The position numbers were made by a program, and so were the translations under genes. Below the pieces are notes generated by a model. It did no database searches. It saw only the letters and a program-made list of their open reading frames with translations, and had not been told where the DNA came from. Of a DNA stretch of 64,000 nt, positions 31,274 through 45,403 are shown piece after piece. The stretch is from Bidens hawaiensis. Lineage: Eukaryota > Streptophyta > Magnoliopsida > Asterales > Asteraceae. The number at the start of each line of letters is the position of its first letter. Positions within the stretch are counted from its first letter, which is position 1. Location of the stretch: NCBI GenBank assembly GCA_021521415.1, contig JAIQDT010000001.1, forward strand, positions 8,990,001 through 9,054,000, given 5' to 3'.

Positions 31274-31946
31274 CTGTAAAAAAAAAATTCGAACATTAGT
31301 AAACCTGAACACCATTTAAATAATACAAATTTCAGAAAAAACACTTAGTGAAAATTGATTCTGTTTGAAATTCTAAAAATGATTAGCTTATTTGTTATAT
31401 CATTCTCTATGACGAATGGCCTCATTAGTTATAACGGATCAGACGATTCGTTATCAATGCACTTACGAATAGCACAATAACTAATTTCTTGGTAACGAAT
31501 GAGTTCATTCGTTGAACATATGAAACAAATGAGGTTTCATTCGTCATAAAATCAAGTGAATATACCTATTCGTTATCAAGTCACAACGAATGGATTCATT
31601 CGGCCAGTGTTGATGCGAATGACCCTCCATTCGTTGTTCATAACGAATAGGATCAATAAAGATTATTATTTGACTCCAATCATCAAAGTCAAAATCAATA
31701 AATTTTAAGAGTCAAACATGCAACTGAAATCTAAAACTGAATCAAATACTCAATGAATCGATACATGACTGATAATTTGTTACTCATAATGGTATCGATA
31801 ATCAACCCCAATAAACATATAGGACAATCAAGAATGTTTAATTGGTTCATTAGATTAAGACATAAGTCGGTTATATAAAGCTTGTGATTAGCCCATCAAA
31901 TGTCCATCAATGTTAAGGAAAACCATCGCGTTAGAATCACCATTAC
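31274..31946 (-). other. Putative 5'-UTR intron before C aORF
   Basis: Donor CAAG/GTAATGG at 31946. Branch-type TACTAAT at 31301-31295. Acceptor of ten T then ACAG ends at 31274, two bases before the ATG at 31271. Predicted length 673 nt, first exon about 100 nt from the expected start. Strong acceptor, moderate donor. Confidence 0.5.
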
Positions 31947-32079
31947 CTTGTGAATAAAGAATGGTTGATGAAACAAAGTTTAATGATGGTTGGAATTTTT
32001 TGGAAAAATTTTGCAAGAGTTTGGTTAGGAAGATGATAATTGATATGAACGAATGAGACAGTTCTTTTAACACTTTGAG

Positions 32080-32165
32080 AATATATAATTTCAGATCTGC
32101 ACACCTCCCAATGAAAACGAATAAGCTATTTCGTTAATTTCAAATTAACGAATGGCCTTCATCCG
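32080..32165 (-). promoter_or_regulatory. Internal promoter-like module upstream of C aORF
   Basis: Element strand: inverted repeat CATTCGTTAATTTG...AATTAACGAA (about 32153-32128), further CGAAT motifs up to 32400, then TATA-like AATTATATAT (32089-32080). A donor-like CAAG/GTAATG is at 31946. The layout parallels A1 and A2; the spacing between palindrome and TATA is longer (about 45 bp) and the element is decayed. Confidence 0.45.
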
Positions 32166-33921
32166 TTGTCTCATTCGTTAATGACGGTTAATGAATCAAT
32201 CAATAAGTTAGAATCATAACGAATAGCAGGTTATTCGTTCTTCATTCGTTATCATACTCAATGACGAATGAGGTCATACGTTATCAGGCCAGCGGATGCG
32301 AATAGGTGTACCGAATGGTTGCATTTGTTATTCTTTTTAATTTCGAATGACCTTCATTCTTTAACAATAATAATAGCGAATGGGTTCCATTCGTTACAAT
32401 CAAAGTCAAGAATGGAGAATTAAATAACAAAGTAAAAACGAAAAATATTCATTTTCAACTTTCCAATGATTACATATGCATCAAAACCCGTGTCTCGATG
32501 AATGTTACTTTAAAAATGTTTACCACAAACCAATACCTTAACGTGTTTTACGTGCAAAACACATAAGTTAAAGAGAATTAACTTAAAATGATTAACTTTA
32601 AAACGTCGGAAAATCTTTTTAGTGTTATCTTTTTCAAATTTTACCATTTAGCTCGGAAATCGAAAATAAAGTAGAAAACAAAATAAAAACAATATATTTT
32701 TGGATTTTGTATATTTTTGAATTAAAACAAAAAAAACTAAGACAAATATGAATTCTATTCTACGAACGCAGTACATATTTTTGTGAGTTGAGCAGCGAAT
32801 CATATTGACCAAAATCGCCCTTTCATCTCAGGTTTATATTTCAGCGTTATTATGACTGGTGTTAAGGTGGTCATTGATAGTGTTGTCCACTTAAATCTTA
32901 TAACAAAATTTCAAGTATTTTTGTGATATGATTTAGTTTCAATTAAGGCACAGAATATCAGAAACTATCAGCCTCTAATCTTGATTCATGCCTAATTTGA
33001 ATTTTACCGTGTCACCCCAACTTGACTTAAACCATTATGCCTGAAGATCAAAATGTATGATTTATAGTGATTAAGCAATCTGAGTTCATAGTCCTCACTA
33101 CAAGGCATACTCTCGTTATCAAGCAATACACCAAACTTCTTTTACTGTGAATGAGTTTGCACGAGCTCATCTGTATGGCTTACAAACATTGTATCCCTTG
33201 GGGTCCGTTTCTTATTGGTATTAAGACGCACACAAAGGAGGAACAATGTATGACACACAATGGATATTAATCAAGTCGGTAATGAGTTTGTACGAAGTAC
33301 AGAAGTGATCAAGTTTATTGACTTAGGGTTCGCTCTTAAAGCATTTGAAATATTTAGATTATTAATACCCAGATAATAAGCCGCATAAAGACTCACAATG
33401 TCCAGAAACCGAATGCATCCCATCAATACAGCGTTTGAGGCCATAAGACCATACACCATTGAAGTGTTAACCATAAACTAGATGCATTTTATTTCAAACT
33501 TTTGTTTTTGGTGATCAAACAAACATAAGGCTTAAGTATGACAGGCTATTACATTTCTGCCTTCATTACCAAGACTTTTGGAAGAGACTAACACATCTTT
33601 CAATTTAGCAATTCTTATGTTTATATCACATACTTTACCCTAATATTTTGTTTAGGACCTACCAATGCAGTTAAGAACTCAGCCTTTCAAGCTTATTTCT
33701 AACTGGATTTGGGACTAGATGACAAATCTTCTCTTTTTTCTTCAATACTCATTTTTAAGGAATAATTTTTAATGTTTTTGTATTTTTGTAAAATTTGAAT
33801 GTTTTTGGTTTTTATCTGTTCAAACCAAAAGCACAATATTTTTGTATTTTCCCTTTTTCTCGCACAAAACCAAAAATTAAAGAAAAAAAACAAAATTAAA
33901 AACTATCCAAATATAAATTGA

Positions 33922-36900
33922 TTATCTGAGCTTAAGGATATCAGCAAGAGTTTTCAAACCATTTAATCCAAGACAAAAATTAAAGTGTCTTTTATCAAAT
34001 GCATTGGTAAACATATCAGTTTTCTGAAATCCGTGTGCACCTTCTCTGTGTCGATTAATTACTTTTCAAAGCAATCACGAATGGAATGATATCTAATATA
34101 AATATGCTTTGTTTTAGAGTGGTACACGGGGTTCTTCGTGATATAAATAGCAGCTGAGTTATCAATATATATGGTGGTAGTAAGAAACATCAAACCATAA
34201 TCACGCAAGTGTTGTTGGATCCAAAGAACATGTGAACAGCAACTCGAGGTTGCCACGTATTCGGCTTTTGCAGTTGAAGTGGAGACCTTTTCCTGCTTCC
34301 TACACTGCCAAGAAACGAGCCGGCTTCCTAGAAATTGACAAATCGCGGTAGTTTACTTGAAGTTAATCTTGCATCCTCCATAGTCCGAATCAGAAAACGC
34401 AGTGAGATCAAAGCTATCATCCTTGAGATACCATAACCCGGTGTCAAGATTACCCCTCGGATAGTGAAATATACGTTTAACCACCGCTAGATAAGTCACC
34501 CGGGGACTCGAGTGGTACTTGGCACATAAACAAACAGCAAACATGATATCAGGACGAGAAGCAGTAAGATACATTAAAGAATTTATCAAAGCTTGCAAGG
34601 TCGAATCAATGGTATTCTCCAATTCGTCCGGTGACAAATTGTGACCCACAAGAATAGGAGTAGAAGGGAATTTTCCGATAATTATCTTGAATCGGTTCAA
34701 GTTTTCGTTCACATATTTCGTCTGATGTATGGAAATTCCAACGTCAGACTGATGAACCTGCAACCCTAAGAAGAAATTCATCTCCCCCATCGAGCTCATC
34801 TCGAATTTTGACTGCATTGACTTCTCAAAATTCTTACACAACTTGTCGTTGTAAACCCAAATATGATGTCGTCGACATATATCTGGACGATGAGCAAATC
34901 TTCTCCGACAGTCTTGTAGAAAAGGGTACAATCCACAGTCCCTCGTTTGAAGCCACTATCCGTAAGATGGTCAGCAAGTGTGCCATACCAAGCTCTTGGA
35001 GCTTGGTGTAAACCATAATGAGCCTTGTTTAAATAGTAAATACGGTCAGGATAGTCCAGATCTTCAAAACCAGGAGGCTGTTTCACGAACACCCCTTCAT
35101 GAAGTTCCCCCGTTAAGAAATGCACTCTTAACATCCATTTGATAAACTTTAATGTTTTTGAAAGCTGCATAGGCTAAGAATATTTGTATAGCTTCAAGTG
35201 TTGCAACAAGAGCATATACTTCTGTGTAAATCTACGCCTTCTTGCTGATGAAATCCTTGCAATACCAAACGCGCTTTATTCCTTACAATGACCCCACGAT
35301 CATCCTTCTTACATTTAAAGACCCATATGGCCGGAATAGGCTTCTTACCACGATCAGGTTTATTAATGAGATCCCATACACCCAGTCAACTGAACTGTTG
35401 CAACTCATCTTGCATTGCTTCTACCCATGATGAATCTTCAAGCACCATACGAACACTCGTCGGTTCCATTTGAAAAAGAAAGAAAGTGTATTTTGCAACA
35501 TTCATGATTCCTAAGGAATGCATATCTGCATATGCACATAATACATTAGAATCATTTGCATTAGCAATCTGATAACGTGTCTGAACACCAACATCGAGAT
35601 CACCAATGACGTTGTCCTAAAGATGATACGTGTGAATCCGAAGTGTAGGATTCTCAGCCATAACCACATTATCACTTAAGTTAGTGAGATTTTCTTCAGC
35701 ATCATGAGATGGTTCCCCAACCTCATGATTATCAGTAAATGCAACTGAAGAAGAATCAACAAAATGACCATCATCTGATGATATAGAAATGGCATCAAAC
35801 GTATCAGGATAATCATCTTGTGGTAAATCACTATAGTTAGAAGCTCTCGTTGTGGAAAACATTTGATCTTCCAAGTAAGCACGCACCAAGTCTTCATCCG
35901 GGAGATGAACTATGGGAGTAAATGAATTAAATAAACTCTCTTAATCGAAAATCCAATCAGTACCCTTGCCGGCAGGAGGTATTGTGTAACTCTGGCAGTC
36001 AACATGGTATCATTTTTCAACACAACCCGAAGATAAGTTTAAAACACGTTCCTTTGGAGATGCATAACCTAAGAAGTAACCCACAATAGCCTTATCCTCA
36101 AATTTTCTGGCATCTTGATTTAACATTGTGCAAGACACCTGAAAGGTTCAAGAAACTTTAAGTTAGGTTTGTGGTTATTCAAAAGCTTGTAACTCAGCTT
36201 TTGCAGCTTCTTAACAGTCTGAACATGATTGAGTGTGTAGCAAGCAGTGTTCACAGCCTCATTCCAATTGGACAAGAAACTTTGAATCTGCAAGCATTGT
36301 TCTTGCTGCTTCAATCAATGTTTGGTTCTCCCGTTTAGCAACACCGTTCTGTTCAAGTACATATGGAGCACTATATTCTCTATGAATTCCTTTTTTAAAA
36401 CAAAAGATCCAATCTAGTATTTTTTGAATTCCGTGCCATTTTCACTCTAAATACGTCTCGCCTTATGTTTGTAAAGTGATTCGATCTTCGTGATTAAGTT
36501 TTGAACAAGAACTGGTGTTTGATCTTTAGAAATCATAAATAACGCCCAAGAGTACCTCGAATAGTCATTAGTGCCAGCTAAACAGTACCAATATCCAGCA
36601 ATACTCGCACGATTCACATGACCAAACAAATTTGTATGAAGTCGTTCCAGTGGAGTATCAACGGAGTTAAATAACTTTGTCGGGTGCGATTTCTTCTTCT
36701 ATTTGCCCTTCAGCAATATAGTGGTCGGTCAACTTGAAGTGTTTTAAAGAAACCCCTTCCACCAAATAATTTGCCATTTGATAATTCATCTTTCTGACAT
36801 GAATGTGACTCATACGCCTATGCCACATAATCGATTCTTTCTCAGTTACTTTAGAGACAAAACATGTTTCAAAAGATGTAGAAGTTGATACTTTAGTACT

Positions 36901-37272
36901 CCTATTCAATACATAAATATCGTTCGACCGAGGGGATTGCATAACAACCATGTCTTCTGGAACGACATATCCTAGTTTGAGTATTATGCACTCCTTGTCG
37001 GTAAACATTGTGGTATACTTTTTATCACAAATCTGAGATTCACTCAGCAAGTTGTGGTCCACCTTGTCACAATAATTAACTTTCTCGAACGTAATACTAC
37101 CGTTCGAAACATCTCCTTCCTTTGTAATCATTCCCCCAGAATTACACGCGAACGCTACATAGACACCTTGAATATTCTTGACATTTGTTAGTAGATCGAT
37201 ATTGCCAGTAATATGAGGAGAGCATCCACTATCCATGATCCAACTTTCTCCTGATATAGTCTTGGATAAACT
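33922..37272 (-). pseudogene. Copia C pol, decayed
   Basis: Protease MDSGCSPHITGN (near 37230), integrase zinc finger WHRRMSHIHVRKMN (near 36800), core region MFGHVNRASIAGYWYCL (near 36600) and LNNHKPNLKFLEPF (near 36150). RT fragments are ALYGLHQAPRAWY-like HYGLHQAPRAWYG (near 35000) and YVDDIIFG (near 34870). RNase H has FSDSDYGGCK (near 34370) and IYIDNSAAIYIT (near 34160), ending about 33922. Numerous stops and shifts throughout. The same order as A1 confirms Copia. Confidence 0.82.
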
Positions 37273-37399
37273 CTGTACATAGAGGAAACATGATTAGACT
37301 AAAAAGGCAGCCCAGGCCTCAGTCTTGGGCAGCTCTTTCACTTCAACATAAGGTTTAACTTTAAAGGAATCCAAATTTGGTTTAGACGCTTGTGAATAT

Positions 37400-40300
37400 G
37401 TCACTAGTATCTTAGACTTTCATCTCATATGTGCATCTTGAACAACGTTTGTATTCACATTATTGCAAATTGGTTGTGTGGGAGCAAACAATTTGGGTTT
37501 TAAAGTAACTGAAGTTTCATTAACATGAACCACCTTGCGTGGATTAACATTTTGAAACATGATGGTCTCGTCAGCATGATACATGGGTCTCTTGAGGATT
37601 TCCTTAATCATAGGAACCTTTTTGGGTAGTTCCTTGGTGGTAAATGGATGAATATTCTGCACTTTTCTTGTTCCATAATTTCTTACAACATGCCCTCGTT
37701 CGCCACATAAGAAGCATATTCTCATATCTACGAATGCACGCTGCGATTTGAAAGAAGGTTGTGCAACAGAAGGTTAACGAACAACACTTGGAACTTTTAC
37801 AATATCTTCATCATTAAACGTTACAGCCTTTTTCTTTTTGTAAAAAATCAAGTTGAACAGTTTGAAAAACTTTGTAAAGTGACGGCTCCAGTAAAACTAA
37901 CAAACATTACTGGTTTAATAGTATTGAAAGGTTGTTTCAAACTTGATTTAAGGATAGGCTTGTTTAACGACTTGGATCTTGCAAAAGCTGGTTCAAGATC
38001 ATTCAATTTTGATGTTTCATTTTGAAAAACACTTTCAATCAACTCAGGTTTGATCAAGTTAAGCGGAATTTCTTTCTTAGTGAAAAATTTTCTAAGACCT
38101 TTTAACTTAAATACACGACCTGTGTTTACATTAATAGGAGTTAGATTGATGAAACGCATCAGATCCTCATCAGAAATTTTTTGTTTTTCTGATATCTTGG
38201 GTTTTAGGTTTTGACGATTGTAATTTGTTCATTTTAGGTACAGTTGAACCATACACAGCTTCCTCACACTCTTGAGGATCACATAGAATGTGATTAGAAC
38301 GTGGAATGTTCTGTTCCTAGTGTATAATTTCAGGTTCAACTATATCCTTAATGATGACTTCCTCGATAAAAACCTGATTGCTTTGAATCTGAGGTCCTTG
38401 ATTTGATGACGAAGCAATAACTTTTTCTTTTGCACTTTGTTTAGGTTTCTCCATTTGAATGACTGATTCATTGTTCTTAGATGAAGAAACATTTAAAGAC
38501 TTTTCAAAAGGGGCAACTTCTTCTTTTCCAGAAAATGGAGTTTGTGAATAGTCATTATGAAATGGTGGAGGAACTTCAACAAAGCCTAACCCATTTTTAG
38601 AACCCTTTTGTTTACAGATACTTCAATTATTTCATTCGACAAAAAGGAAGAATTTCTAAATTTGTCTAGCTTACTCTTCAACTCAAGTACTTCATATTCA
38701 AGCGAAGTAATTTTTATTCATTGCTTGAGAATATCTTGGAGCTATTTCTCATTGACAATCATTTTTCCTGAAAGTTCAGCTTTCAAATCATGATTACAGT
38801 ATACAATTCATCAAATTTAGTTTTAGATTTCTTTTGTAAATCCGATGATTGTAGATAATTATTTTTGATTGAAGAAAGTTCTTTCATTAGTGATTCATTT
38901 TGAGTATGAATCAAGTCATATTTTGACTTAACAGTCTCACAATCAGAGCATGACACGGTTTCAGATAATTTAATAGAGGCGGAAGAAGGACTAACCTCAT
39001 CGATCTTCGCCTACATGAATAAGTATTTGGTTGCATGTTGCATGAGATATCCGAGTTTGATTAAGTTTCTGATTCGCTCTCGGTAGTCAACCCATCACCT
39101 TGAGCGTCTTGAATGTTCTCAGCTTGTTCAAACATGGCAAGATTAGCTTGAGTGCCATTATCCAACAGTCGTTGATTCCAATCAATTTCTTCAACTCTGA
39201 GTAGAGCTTGTGAACCAGAAGCTTTAGAAGTATCACCCTAGAAGCCTTTTCCTTAGTCTCATGATACTTTTTACCCGAGCTTCTATCTTGATTGCGGGGT
39301 CCATTGTGTTCCTTCTTCGGCTTGTCACACTCTTTGGCAAAATGACCAAAGTCTTGGCAATTGTAACATTTCACTTTAAGCTTATCAAAGCCAACCCACT
39401 TGTTAAATGTCGGTAAATCTTTACCAGTTCTTTGCATGAACTTGTTCACTTTACGCACTATCATAGCCATGTTCCATTTCAGATCCATCAACTCTAAATC
39501 ATCGAGATTAATTTGATCATAGTCTTCATCTGTTAGTTCAATCGTGGCAATTTTACCACTCCCCAAATTTTCATATGAACTCATCATAGCATAAAGAAAA
39601 GAAAAGTGTTGTTCAGCTTCTCTCATGTTCATATTTGGTGGTCGAGTAACGACATTATTAGTACCAGTTGATCCATCAGAATTTGTATTTGAACCAGACG
39701 TCATGAAGCAAACATTTGGCATTGGTTCAGCAAATGAAGATGGCACATCTTGAGAAGATTGAGTAAGAAAAGCATTGATTGGAGTTGTAGTGCTACTCAA
39801 TGGTAAAGATCCTCCATATAATATTGGATCTTGATTTTATTTCGAAGACTTCTAACATCTCAAATCATACTCTCTTTCTTCAATTTTCAATGAGACCTTC
39901 ATTCTTGAAGAAGCTGCTTTCTTTCAGTACTAGCAGAAAAGTTGAATAAGAACCATGTAGAGCATTCTTGACAATATTAATATTATCTGATTTAGATGGT
40001 TCCATTTTCATTTTATTCATCTCAGCAATCAGATGGTTAAACCTAGTCAGTATTTCCTCGACAGTCTCACCCTTCAGTAATTAAAATTTCTGAATTGGAA
40101 CTTCAGCATAACGTTCTAGCTCTCTTCTTTATTTCTCATACTTCTCATCTTAATGAGTTGAAATAATTATGCACATCTCTTAATACTTCCCACTTGATGG
40201 AAAATATTATCGGGTAATGCCATAGTCAAAGAGATAAAAGCATTTGGTTCAAAACCAGTAGTTGCATCACCAATCATAGGACTTGTATTAACATCATCAA

Positions 40301-40469
40301 GACATCTCGAACAATTAGGGTGTACGGACCCTAGATGTGCTTCCAACTTCGTAAAGTCGCTAAAGTTCATCAATCGGGGACATTTAGAATGTGACCCAAT
40401 TTCAGCGTCTAAGTGAAGCGTCAGTTACATTAACATATATTGAGATGCTAAAGCGTAAAAGCCAGCCAT
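37400..40469 (-). pseudogene. Copia C gag, decayed
   Basis: Starts MAGFYALASQYM at 40469, homologous to B gag. Recognisable are the UBN2 region (40373-40167), the block DEDYDQINLDDLELMDLKWN with first CCHC knuckle CYNCQDFGHFAKEC (near 39340), and a coiled-coil remnant (38600-38900). The second knuckle CFLCGERGHVVRN (near 37690) has lost its final Cys. Closest to B gag (same start and block order), so B and C are sister families. Confidence 0.8.
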
Positions 40470-41521
40470 TTCAAAAATATGGACTAAATGGTCATAATTT
40501 TAGGTTTTTAGTGAAAATTGTCCAATATTAATACTTATGGGTGTAAATTGTAACTTATGGTAAAGAATGGGTAAACTATGTAACGAATGAATGAGAAATG
40601 GTAACGAAAGGTAAACAATATCACGAATAGATTATGGTAACGAGTGGTATCACAAATCAAATAACGAATGATACTACAGTCTTCACGAATGACTCCAACG
40701 AATGAGTATCACGAATGAAGATTCAATGGTGACGAATCAACAACGAATGATCACGAGTATGGCATGATGGATAGCATAACGATTAAAGTAAAGAATAGGC
40801 TAATGTTTCTGTAGCGAATGAGATTATTACGAATGTGTTTTCCTAACGAATGAGTGATCACGAATCACGAACTTGATGATGAATGGATGAGCACGAATCT
40901 GTTTCTATAACGAATGGCTGATCACGAATATGCTACAGTGACGAATGAGCGATTATTCTGTTGTAACAAACTTTCCACGTGTCCAAATTCAGTTACAAAT
41001 TGATAACGAATGGCTATCTACAGTATAACGAATGGTTCGTTATACCATAAAGAATAAGTCCTTTGAATCTTCATATCTTCAAAGACCAATTACCAAATCT
41101 GAATTTCCAGATCCAAACATCAATCCAGACAAACACACAACAATGGATTACCCGTCCGAATGTTAACCAATTAACACAATCTATAGCTTAAAACAATCGT
41201 TTAATCCCCACGAACAATCCCACACTCATCCTAATCAAGCAAAGTCCGAAATCCAAAATCATACAAAACAGAAACCTCTGTTTCCAATAAACTCAAATCC
41301 AAGCCATAACCAAACAATAACACAATTAACTCAAATCGAACTTCATAAATCTGATTACAAACTGATTATTATCCACTTAAGCTTCAATTATCAATCTCAA
41401 CATGATAACTGATACAAAAACATAAAATACAACTTCAAATTCAAACTTAAACAATTAACATATGAATTCTCAATCAATTCACCATTATAATACCTTAATT
41501 CACGTACACAATCGAACGCTC
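40470..41521 (-). other. Leader of C, dense in AACGAATG motifs
   Basis: 40550-41060 contains very many AACGAATG/CACGAATG-type motifs, the C counterpart of the B and A leader repeats. 41060-41520 is A/C-rich with nothing recognised. Confidence 0.6.
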
Positions 41522-41534
41522 AGCTCTAATGCCA
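41522..41534 (-). other. Primer-binding site of C, two substitutions
   Basis: Plus strand AGCTCTAATGCCA against the expected GGCTCTGATACCA; decayed tRNA-iMet site next to the LTR. Confidence 0.7.
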
Positions 41535-41536
41535 CT

Positions 41537-42079
41537 TGAGAGAGCTTGATTGAGCTTAATACTTAATCAATTCATATCGATATTGATCTAGGATCTAGTT
41601 ACTGATATGTGAAAGTGATCAATAGGTTAGATTGAACGAAGTGTTTAGTGTGAGAGGATAATTTGGCAGAGTACCGGCTCACAAAGACTTAATTAGAACA
41701 CTTGTTAAAGTATGAAGGCATAAAAGCCTATATATAGAAGATGAAGTCCATTCTTCACACATCCCATAATGAATGGATTCATTCGTCTTCAGTACATACA
41801 TAGCTTAAGGAGTATAGCGAGTGACTCATTCGCTATACCTCATTCGTCAACATTCCATGAAGAATGGATAGAAAATAATAACTATCAGGTGCATTCGTTA
41901 AACATCCTTAACGAATGGACAATATCAATAATGTATAGTATCATTCGTTAAACATCCTTAACGAATGAGCTAATAATCATAACAAATGGGACTTGGTAAT
42001 TACCAAAATGCCCTTTACTTTAATATAAATAAAACATAATTATTACAAAGACTGAGACAACCAAAACGGTGTACTAACA
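41537..42079 (-). repeat. 5' LTR of C (543 bp)
   Basis: Plus strand TGAGAGAGCTTGATTG at 41537 to GTACTAACA at 42079. Inverted repeats at 41892-41917 and 41942-41967 (CATTCGTTA...TAACGAATG, loop AACATCCT) are absent from the 3' LTR. TATA CTATATATAG at 41728-41737 lies promoter-proximal. Confidence 0.85.
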
Positions 42080-43841
42080 ATATTTTTCATTTTGATATAT
42101 GTAATATTATTCATGCTTTTGGCATGTTGGAAGAAAGCATGGTCCTATATCAAGTTTTGGTCCGACTAAACCGACATTCGCTTAAACTCGAGTTTTGGGG
42201 TTTTAATTGATAAAACCCTCAAACTTGTTTAAGCTATCATCAAAGAAAGTCAGGTTCAGATTTGGTTTTTTATCAAGCCCCAAACCGATTAAACCAAACA
42301 CCCGGTTAACCCCGTTTTTGACATTTACACTAACTTGTATTTAGTTAAGACATGGGTTTTTTCCACTTAGAAACTGATGTAGTTAAATTCTATGTTTATC
42401 TTCACATTTTGGGTAAGTTGGAACCGAACTTGATCTAATATCGGGTGTCAGACAGATAAAACCGAAAAATCGTTAAAAGGCTCATCTGGATGTTTTCATT
42501 TAAGGGATCGTGCACAGTTGCATTAAACCAATTACTCTATGTTAAACTCAATAACGGTTGAGTAACAATAACAACAAACATCAGGAATTGATTTCTTTTA
42601 ATCTTATTTCGTTCAAATCAATTGTTTAAAATATGTTAATTTTAAGATTTAAAACTTAATAGCCCGAGACCCCAAGACTCAAGCCTTGTTATTAATTACT
42701 ATTTTTTTGTGCATTATATTATGACTCCAAAATTAATTTATAAATCGAAGCTCTTACAACCCAAAACTTGCTTAAGGACCAACTCGTCTTTTTCATCACT
42801 CGCTTTATTTCCAAGTGAGTAATCACACTCCCACTTTTACATTTTATAATTTTGGGGTTAGCATGCCTACCATATGCAAACTTACATGTTTTAAGACCTT
42901 AATACTAAATCCACAATCCAAAATTTATGTGTTCATATGAATTATTGCTCGATCACTTGTTTATGCCTCATTTATGATTACATGAGCGAGTGTTTTAATA
43001 TTTGTTTATGGTTTGGCCTAGTTAAGTATGATTATATGCCCCCTAATTATTATGGCTTTGCTCTAAATAGAATAGGGCCTCATTTACATCATCCTTGTAA
43101 TATGGTTGTTACCTATTAGAAATGAGCCTCGGTAATTTACATTACATTTACAACAAAACATTCATACCGGTATTGTTATATTAAATATGGTTATTACCTA
43201 TTAGAAATGCACTATAGTTTTAAATTGAAACCAACATTGATGTTAGATTTATTCAAAAAATAAAACATTCATACTGATATTGTTATATTTAATATTGTGT
43301 ATATAAAAATGATATTTATAACAAAATGTTGTCACAAATTTAAAACTAAATTTATAAAGACTAAGGTTTGGTTGCAAAATAAAATAAATAAAAATATATT
43401 ATGTTTTAAAATAAAAAAAGAAATTATGAACAAATCTTAAATGATTGTGTTAAAGATATATGAGAAGACAATGTGATATTGTGAATTATGGAAATGTTAA
43501 CAATTATATATAATATTGGTTTTATACTTGAAGAGAATTCCATTTATATATGATAAGTAAAAATAAAATATAACACAATTACCACTTTAGTGGAGTTGAT
43601 AAGCACATTTGGTTTGGAACATGAGGTCTTGGGTTCAAAATCCATATCACACAATAATTCATTTTTCAAAATTTTATAAAGCCTTACAGGTAATGGATTT
43701 TACTAGGAAAACGGGTCATGGGCCACGTTATATAGGAAATAGTGACATCACATCTATTTGTCATTTTATGTGGAATGCTTAGTTAAATGTCATTTGGACA
43801 ACTTATCTTGTTTTAATAGTATAGTTAGATTATTGTGTTTA
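42080..43841. other. AT-rich intergenic stretch
   Basis: No convincing gene. Around 43585-43665 the phrase GAGGTCTTGGGTTCAAAATC resembles the B-box region of tRNA-derived SINEs, but no full A box or tail was recognised. Confidence 0.4.
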
Positions 43842-45019
43842 TCTAAAAGAATTTAATAGTGGATGTGTGTTGTTTTGTGGTTAAACCTCACAACTTTTTT
43901 CCCTCCTAAACTAATTACCATATCATAGATCGGTAACTATTCACTTTCTTTTTATACTTCATTTATATTATATATATAACATGATCAAATCATTCAATTT
44001 CCATTATACTCTATTTATATTATATTAGTACAATTTTATAAAAATAAATATTCACATATTACACTACTATACGTTGTTATAATATTTCAAAACATACTTG
44101 GTGAAATTCAAAAATCAACAACAAACTGTGTTTATTAAAGATTGAAAAGAATATAATTTCACATGTTACCATTAACATATTATACTATGTATATTCTTGA
44201 AGATTGTAAATATAAAAAAGCTCAAATATGCTTTCATTTTAAGAAACAGTTTTTATAATCATTAAATTATAATTATATGTTTAATAGTTGATCCATTATT
44301 TTTTAAATCAATCCATTTATATAATTTTCTTTTATTTTTGTTTTTTTTGTAAATTTCATAGAAACTTAAAAATTACAAATATATGCTTTAAATCTATTCA
44401 TTTTATTTTCAGTTAATTTAGTAAACTATATATATATATGTATGTGTGTGTGTGTGTGTGTTAAAATGTAAGGATAGTATATAGCGATTACTTTCCTACA
44501 TAATAAAGTTTTCCATATTTAGTTTCTTGGTTTTTTTTATCAATTATTGCTTCGAGCTTTTTGTAGAACTTAAATTTAATTTTTACGGGTCAAAAGTTAG
44601 TAAATGGATTATTTGTTACAAGTTAAGTATATTTGGCTCAAATTTGTTACAGAACATAAAGAGGTAATCTGAGTATTTTTAAAAGCTTGAGAACGCAAAT
44701 AGATTTATCATCAAAAATTTTACGTATTCAAAGTTTTAACTTAAAAAGTCAAACATATAAATCATGACGATTTTCCTAATTTATTTTCAATGGAATTTTT
44801 GGAAACATATAAACATATTTTTAAAGTTAGATTTTTAAATGAGATTTGGGTTTCAAATTTATTTTCAATGGAATTTTGGGAAATATTAAAAAGATTCAGG
44901 ATTTGACAAATTGACGATTTTTCCCACGACAATTAAAATTTTTCCCACCACAATTCTCTCATACAATTGAGAATGAAATTTCCAATAGATGGGGCGTTCC
45001 TGGGTATGTTTTTACACTT

Positions 45020-45062
<43 letters not shown>

Positions 45063-45212
45063 ATTTTAAAAAAATTATTTTGTGATATAAATAAATCAAT
45101 TTGTGTACATGTTATAGATACAAGCTTATATGTAATATATATTTTCATATAAATTAAGTACTTATTTGATTTATTTGTATCATATCGTGTGTTACACGGG
45201 TTCTAAAGCTAG
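43842..45212 (+). mobile_element. Helitron-like non-autonomous element
   Basis: Starts TCTAAAAG preceded by A. Ends with a small hairpin CGTGTGTTACACG (45186-45198) about 10 nt before CTAG (45209-45212), followed by T. TC at the 5' end, hairpin plus CTAG at the 3' end and an A/T target with no duplication fit Helitrons. A second copy lies at 56126-57535. No Rep/helicase frame. It contains a (TG)n run near 44445 and (ATT)n at 45021-45060. Confidence 0.55.
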
Positions 45213-45395
45213 TTTAATTATGTAGTTGTAACATCACGAATTTATAAGAATAATATTAAAATATTATTTATGATTAGAAGAATTAATTTAAGTTATTATA
45301 AAAATAATAATAATAAAGGATGATGGGTTAAAATAGATGGAATATAAATCATGGACTTAGATGAAGATTGGCCAAAGGTCCATGGGCTTAGGGAG

Positions 45396-45403
45396 TATAA
45401 ATA
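45396..45403 (+). promoter_or_regulatory. TATA box of the plus-strand LTR
   Basis: TATAAATA inside GGGAGTATAAATACCCC, identical in the related solo LTR (52866-52859, minus). Expected start site about 30 bp downstream. Confidence 0.65.

Larger units (their letters stand above)
31272..33921 (-). other. Spacer between pol and aORF of C
   Basis: 2.65 kb non-coding. 31390-31660 and 32100-32400 are dense in TTCGTTA/TAACGAATG motifs. A TATA-like site is at 32080-32088. 32800-33700 aligns with the remnant spacer at 19250-20030, including GTCACCCCAACTTGACTT (33011), shared with family A. Short frames here look accidental. Confidence 0.7.
28575..42079 (-). mobile_element. Copia/Sirevirus element C, complete but decayed
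   Basis: 13.5-kb minus-strand element with both LTRs, altered primer site, leader, gag, pol, long spacer, aORF and polypurine tract (28948-28966). All coding parts are broken by multiple stops and shifts, so it is the oldest full element here. Element B has inserted into its 3' LTR. Right flank ATATT (42080) would be the target duplication; the left flank is lost. Confidence 0.85.

Noticed and set aside
43585..43665. tRNA/SINE-like B-box phrase
   Set aside because: No matching A box at the right spacing, no cloverleaf and no SINE tail; too weak to call.
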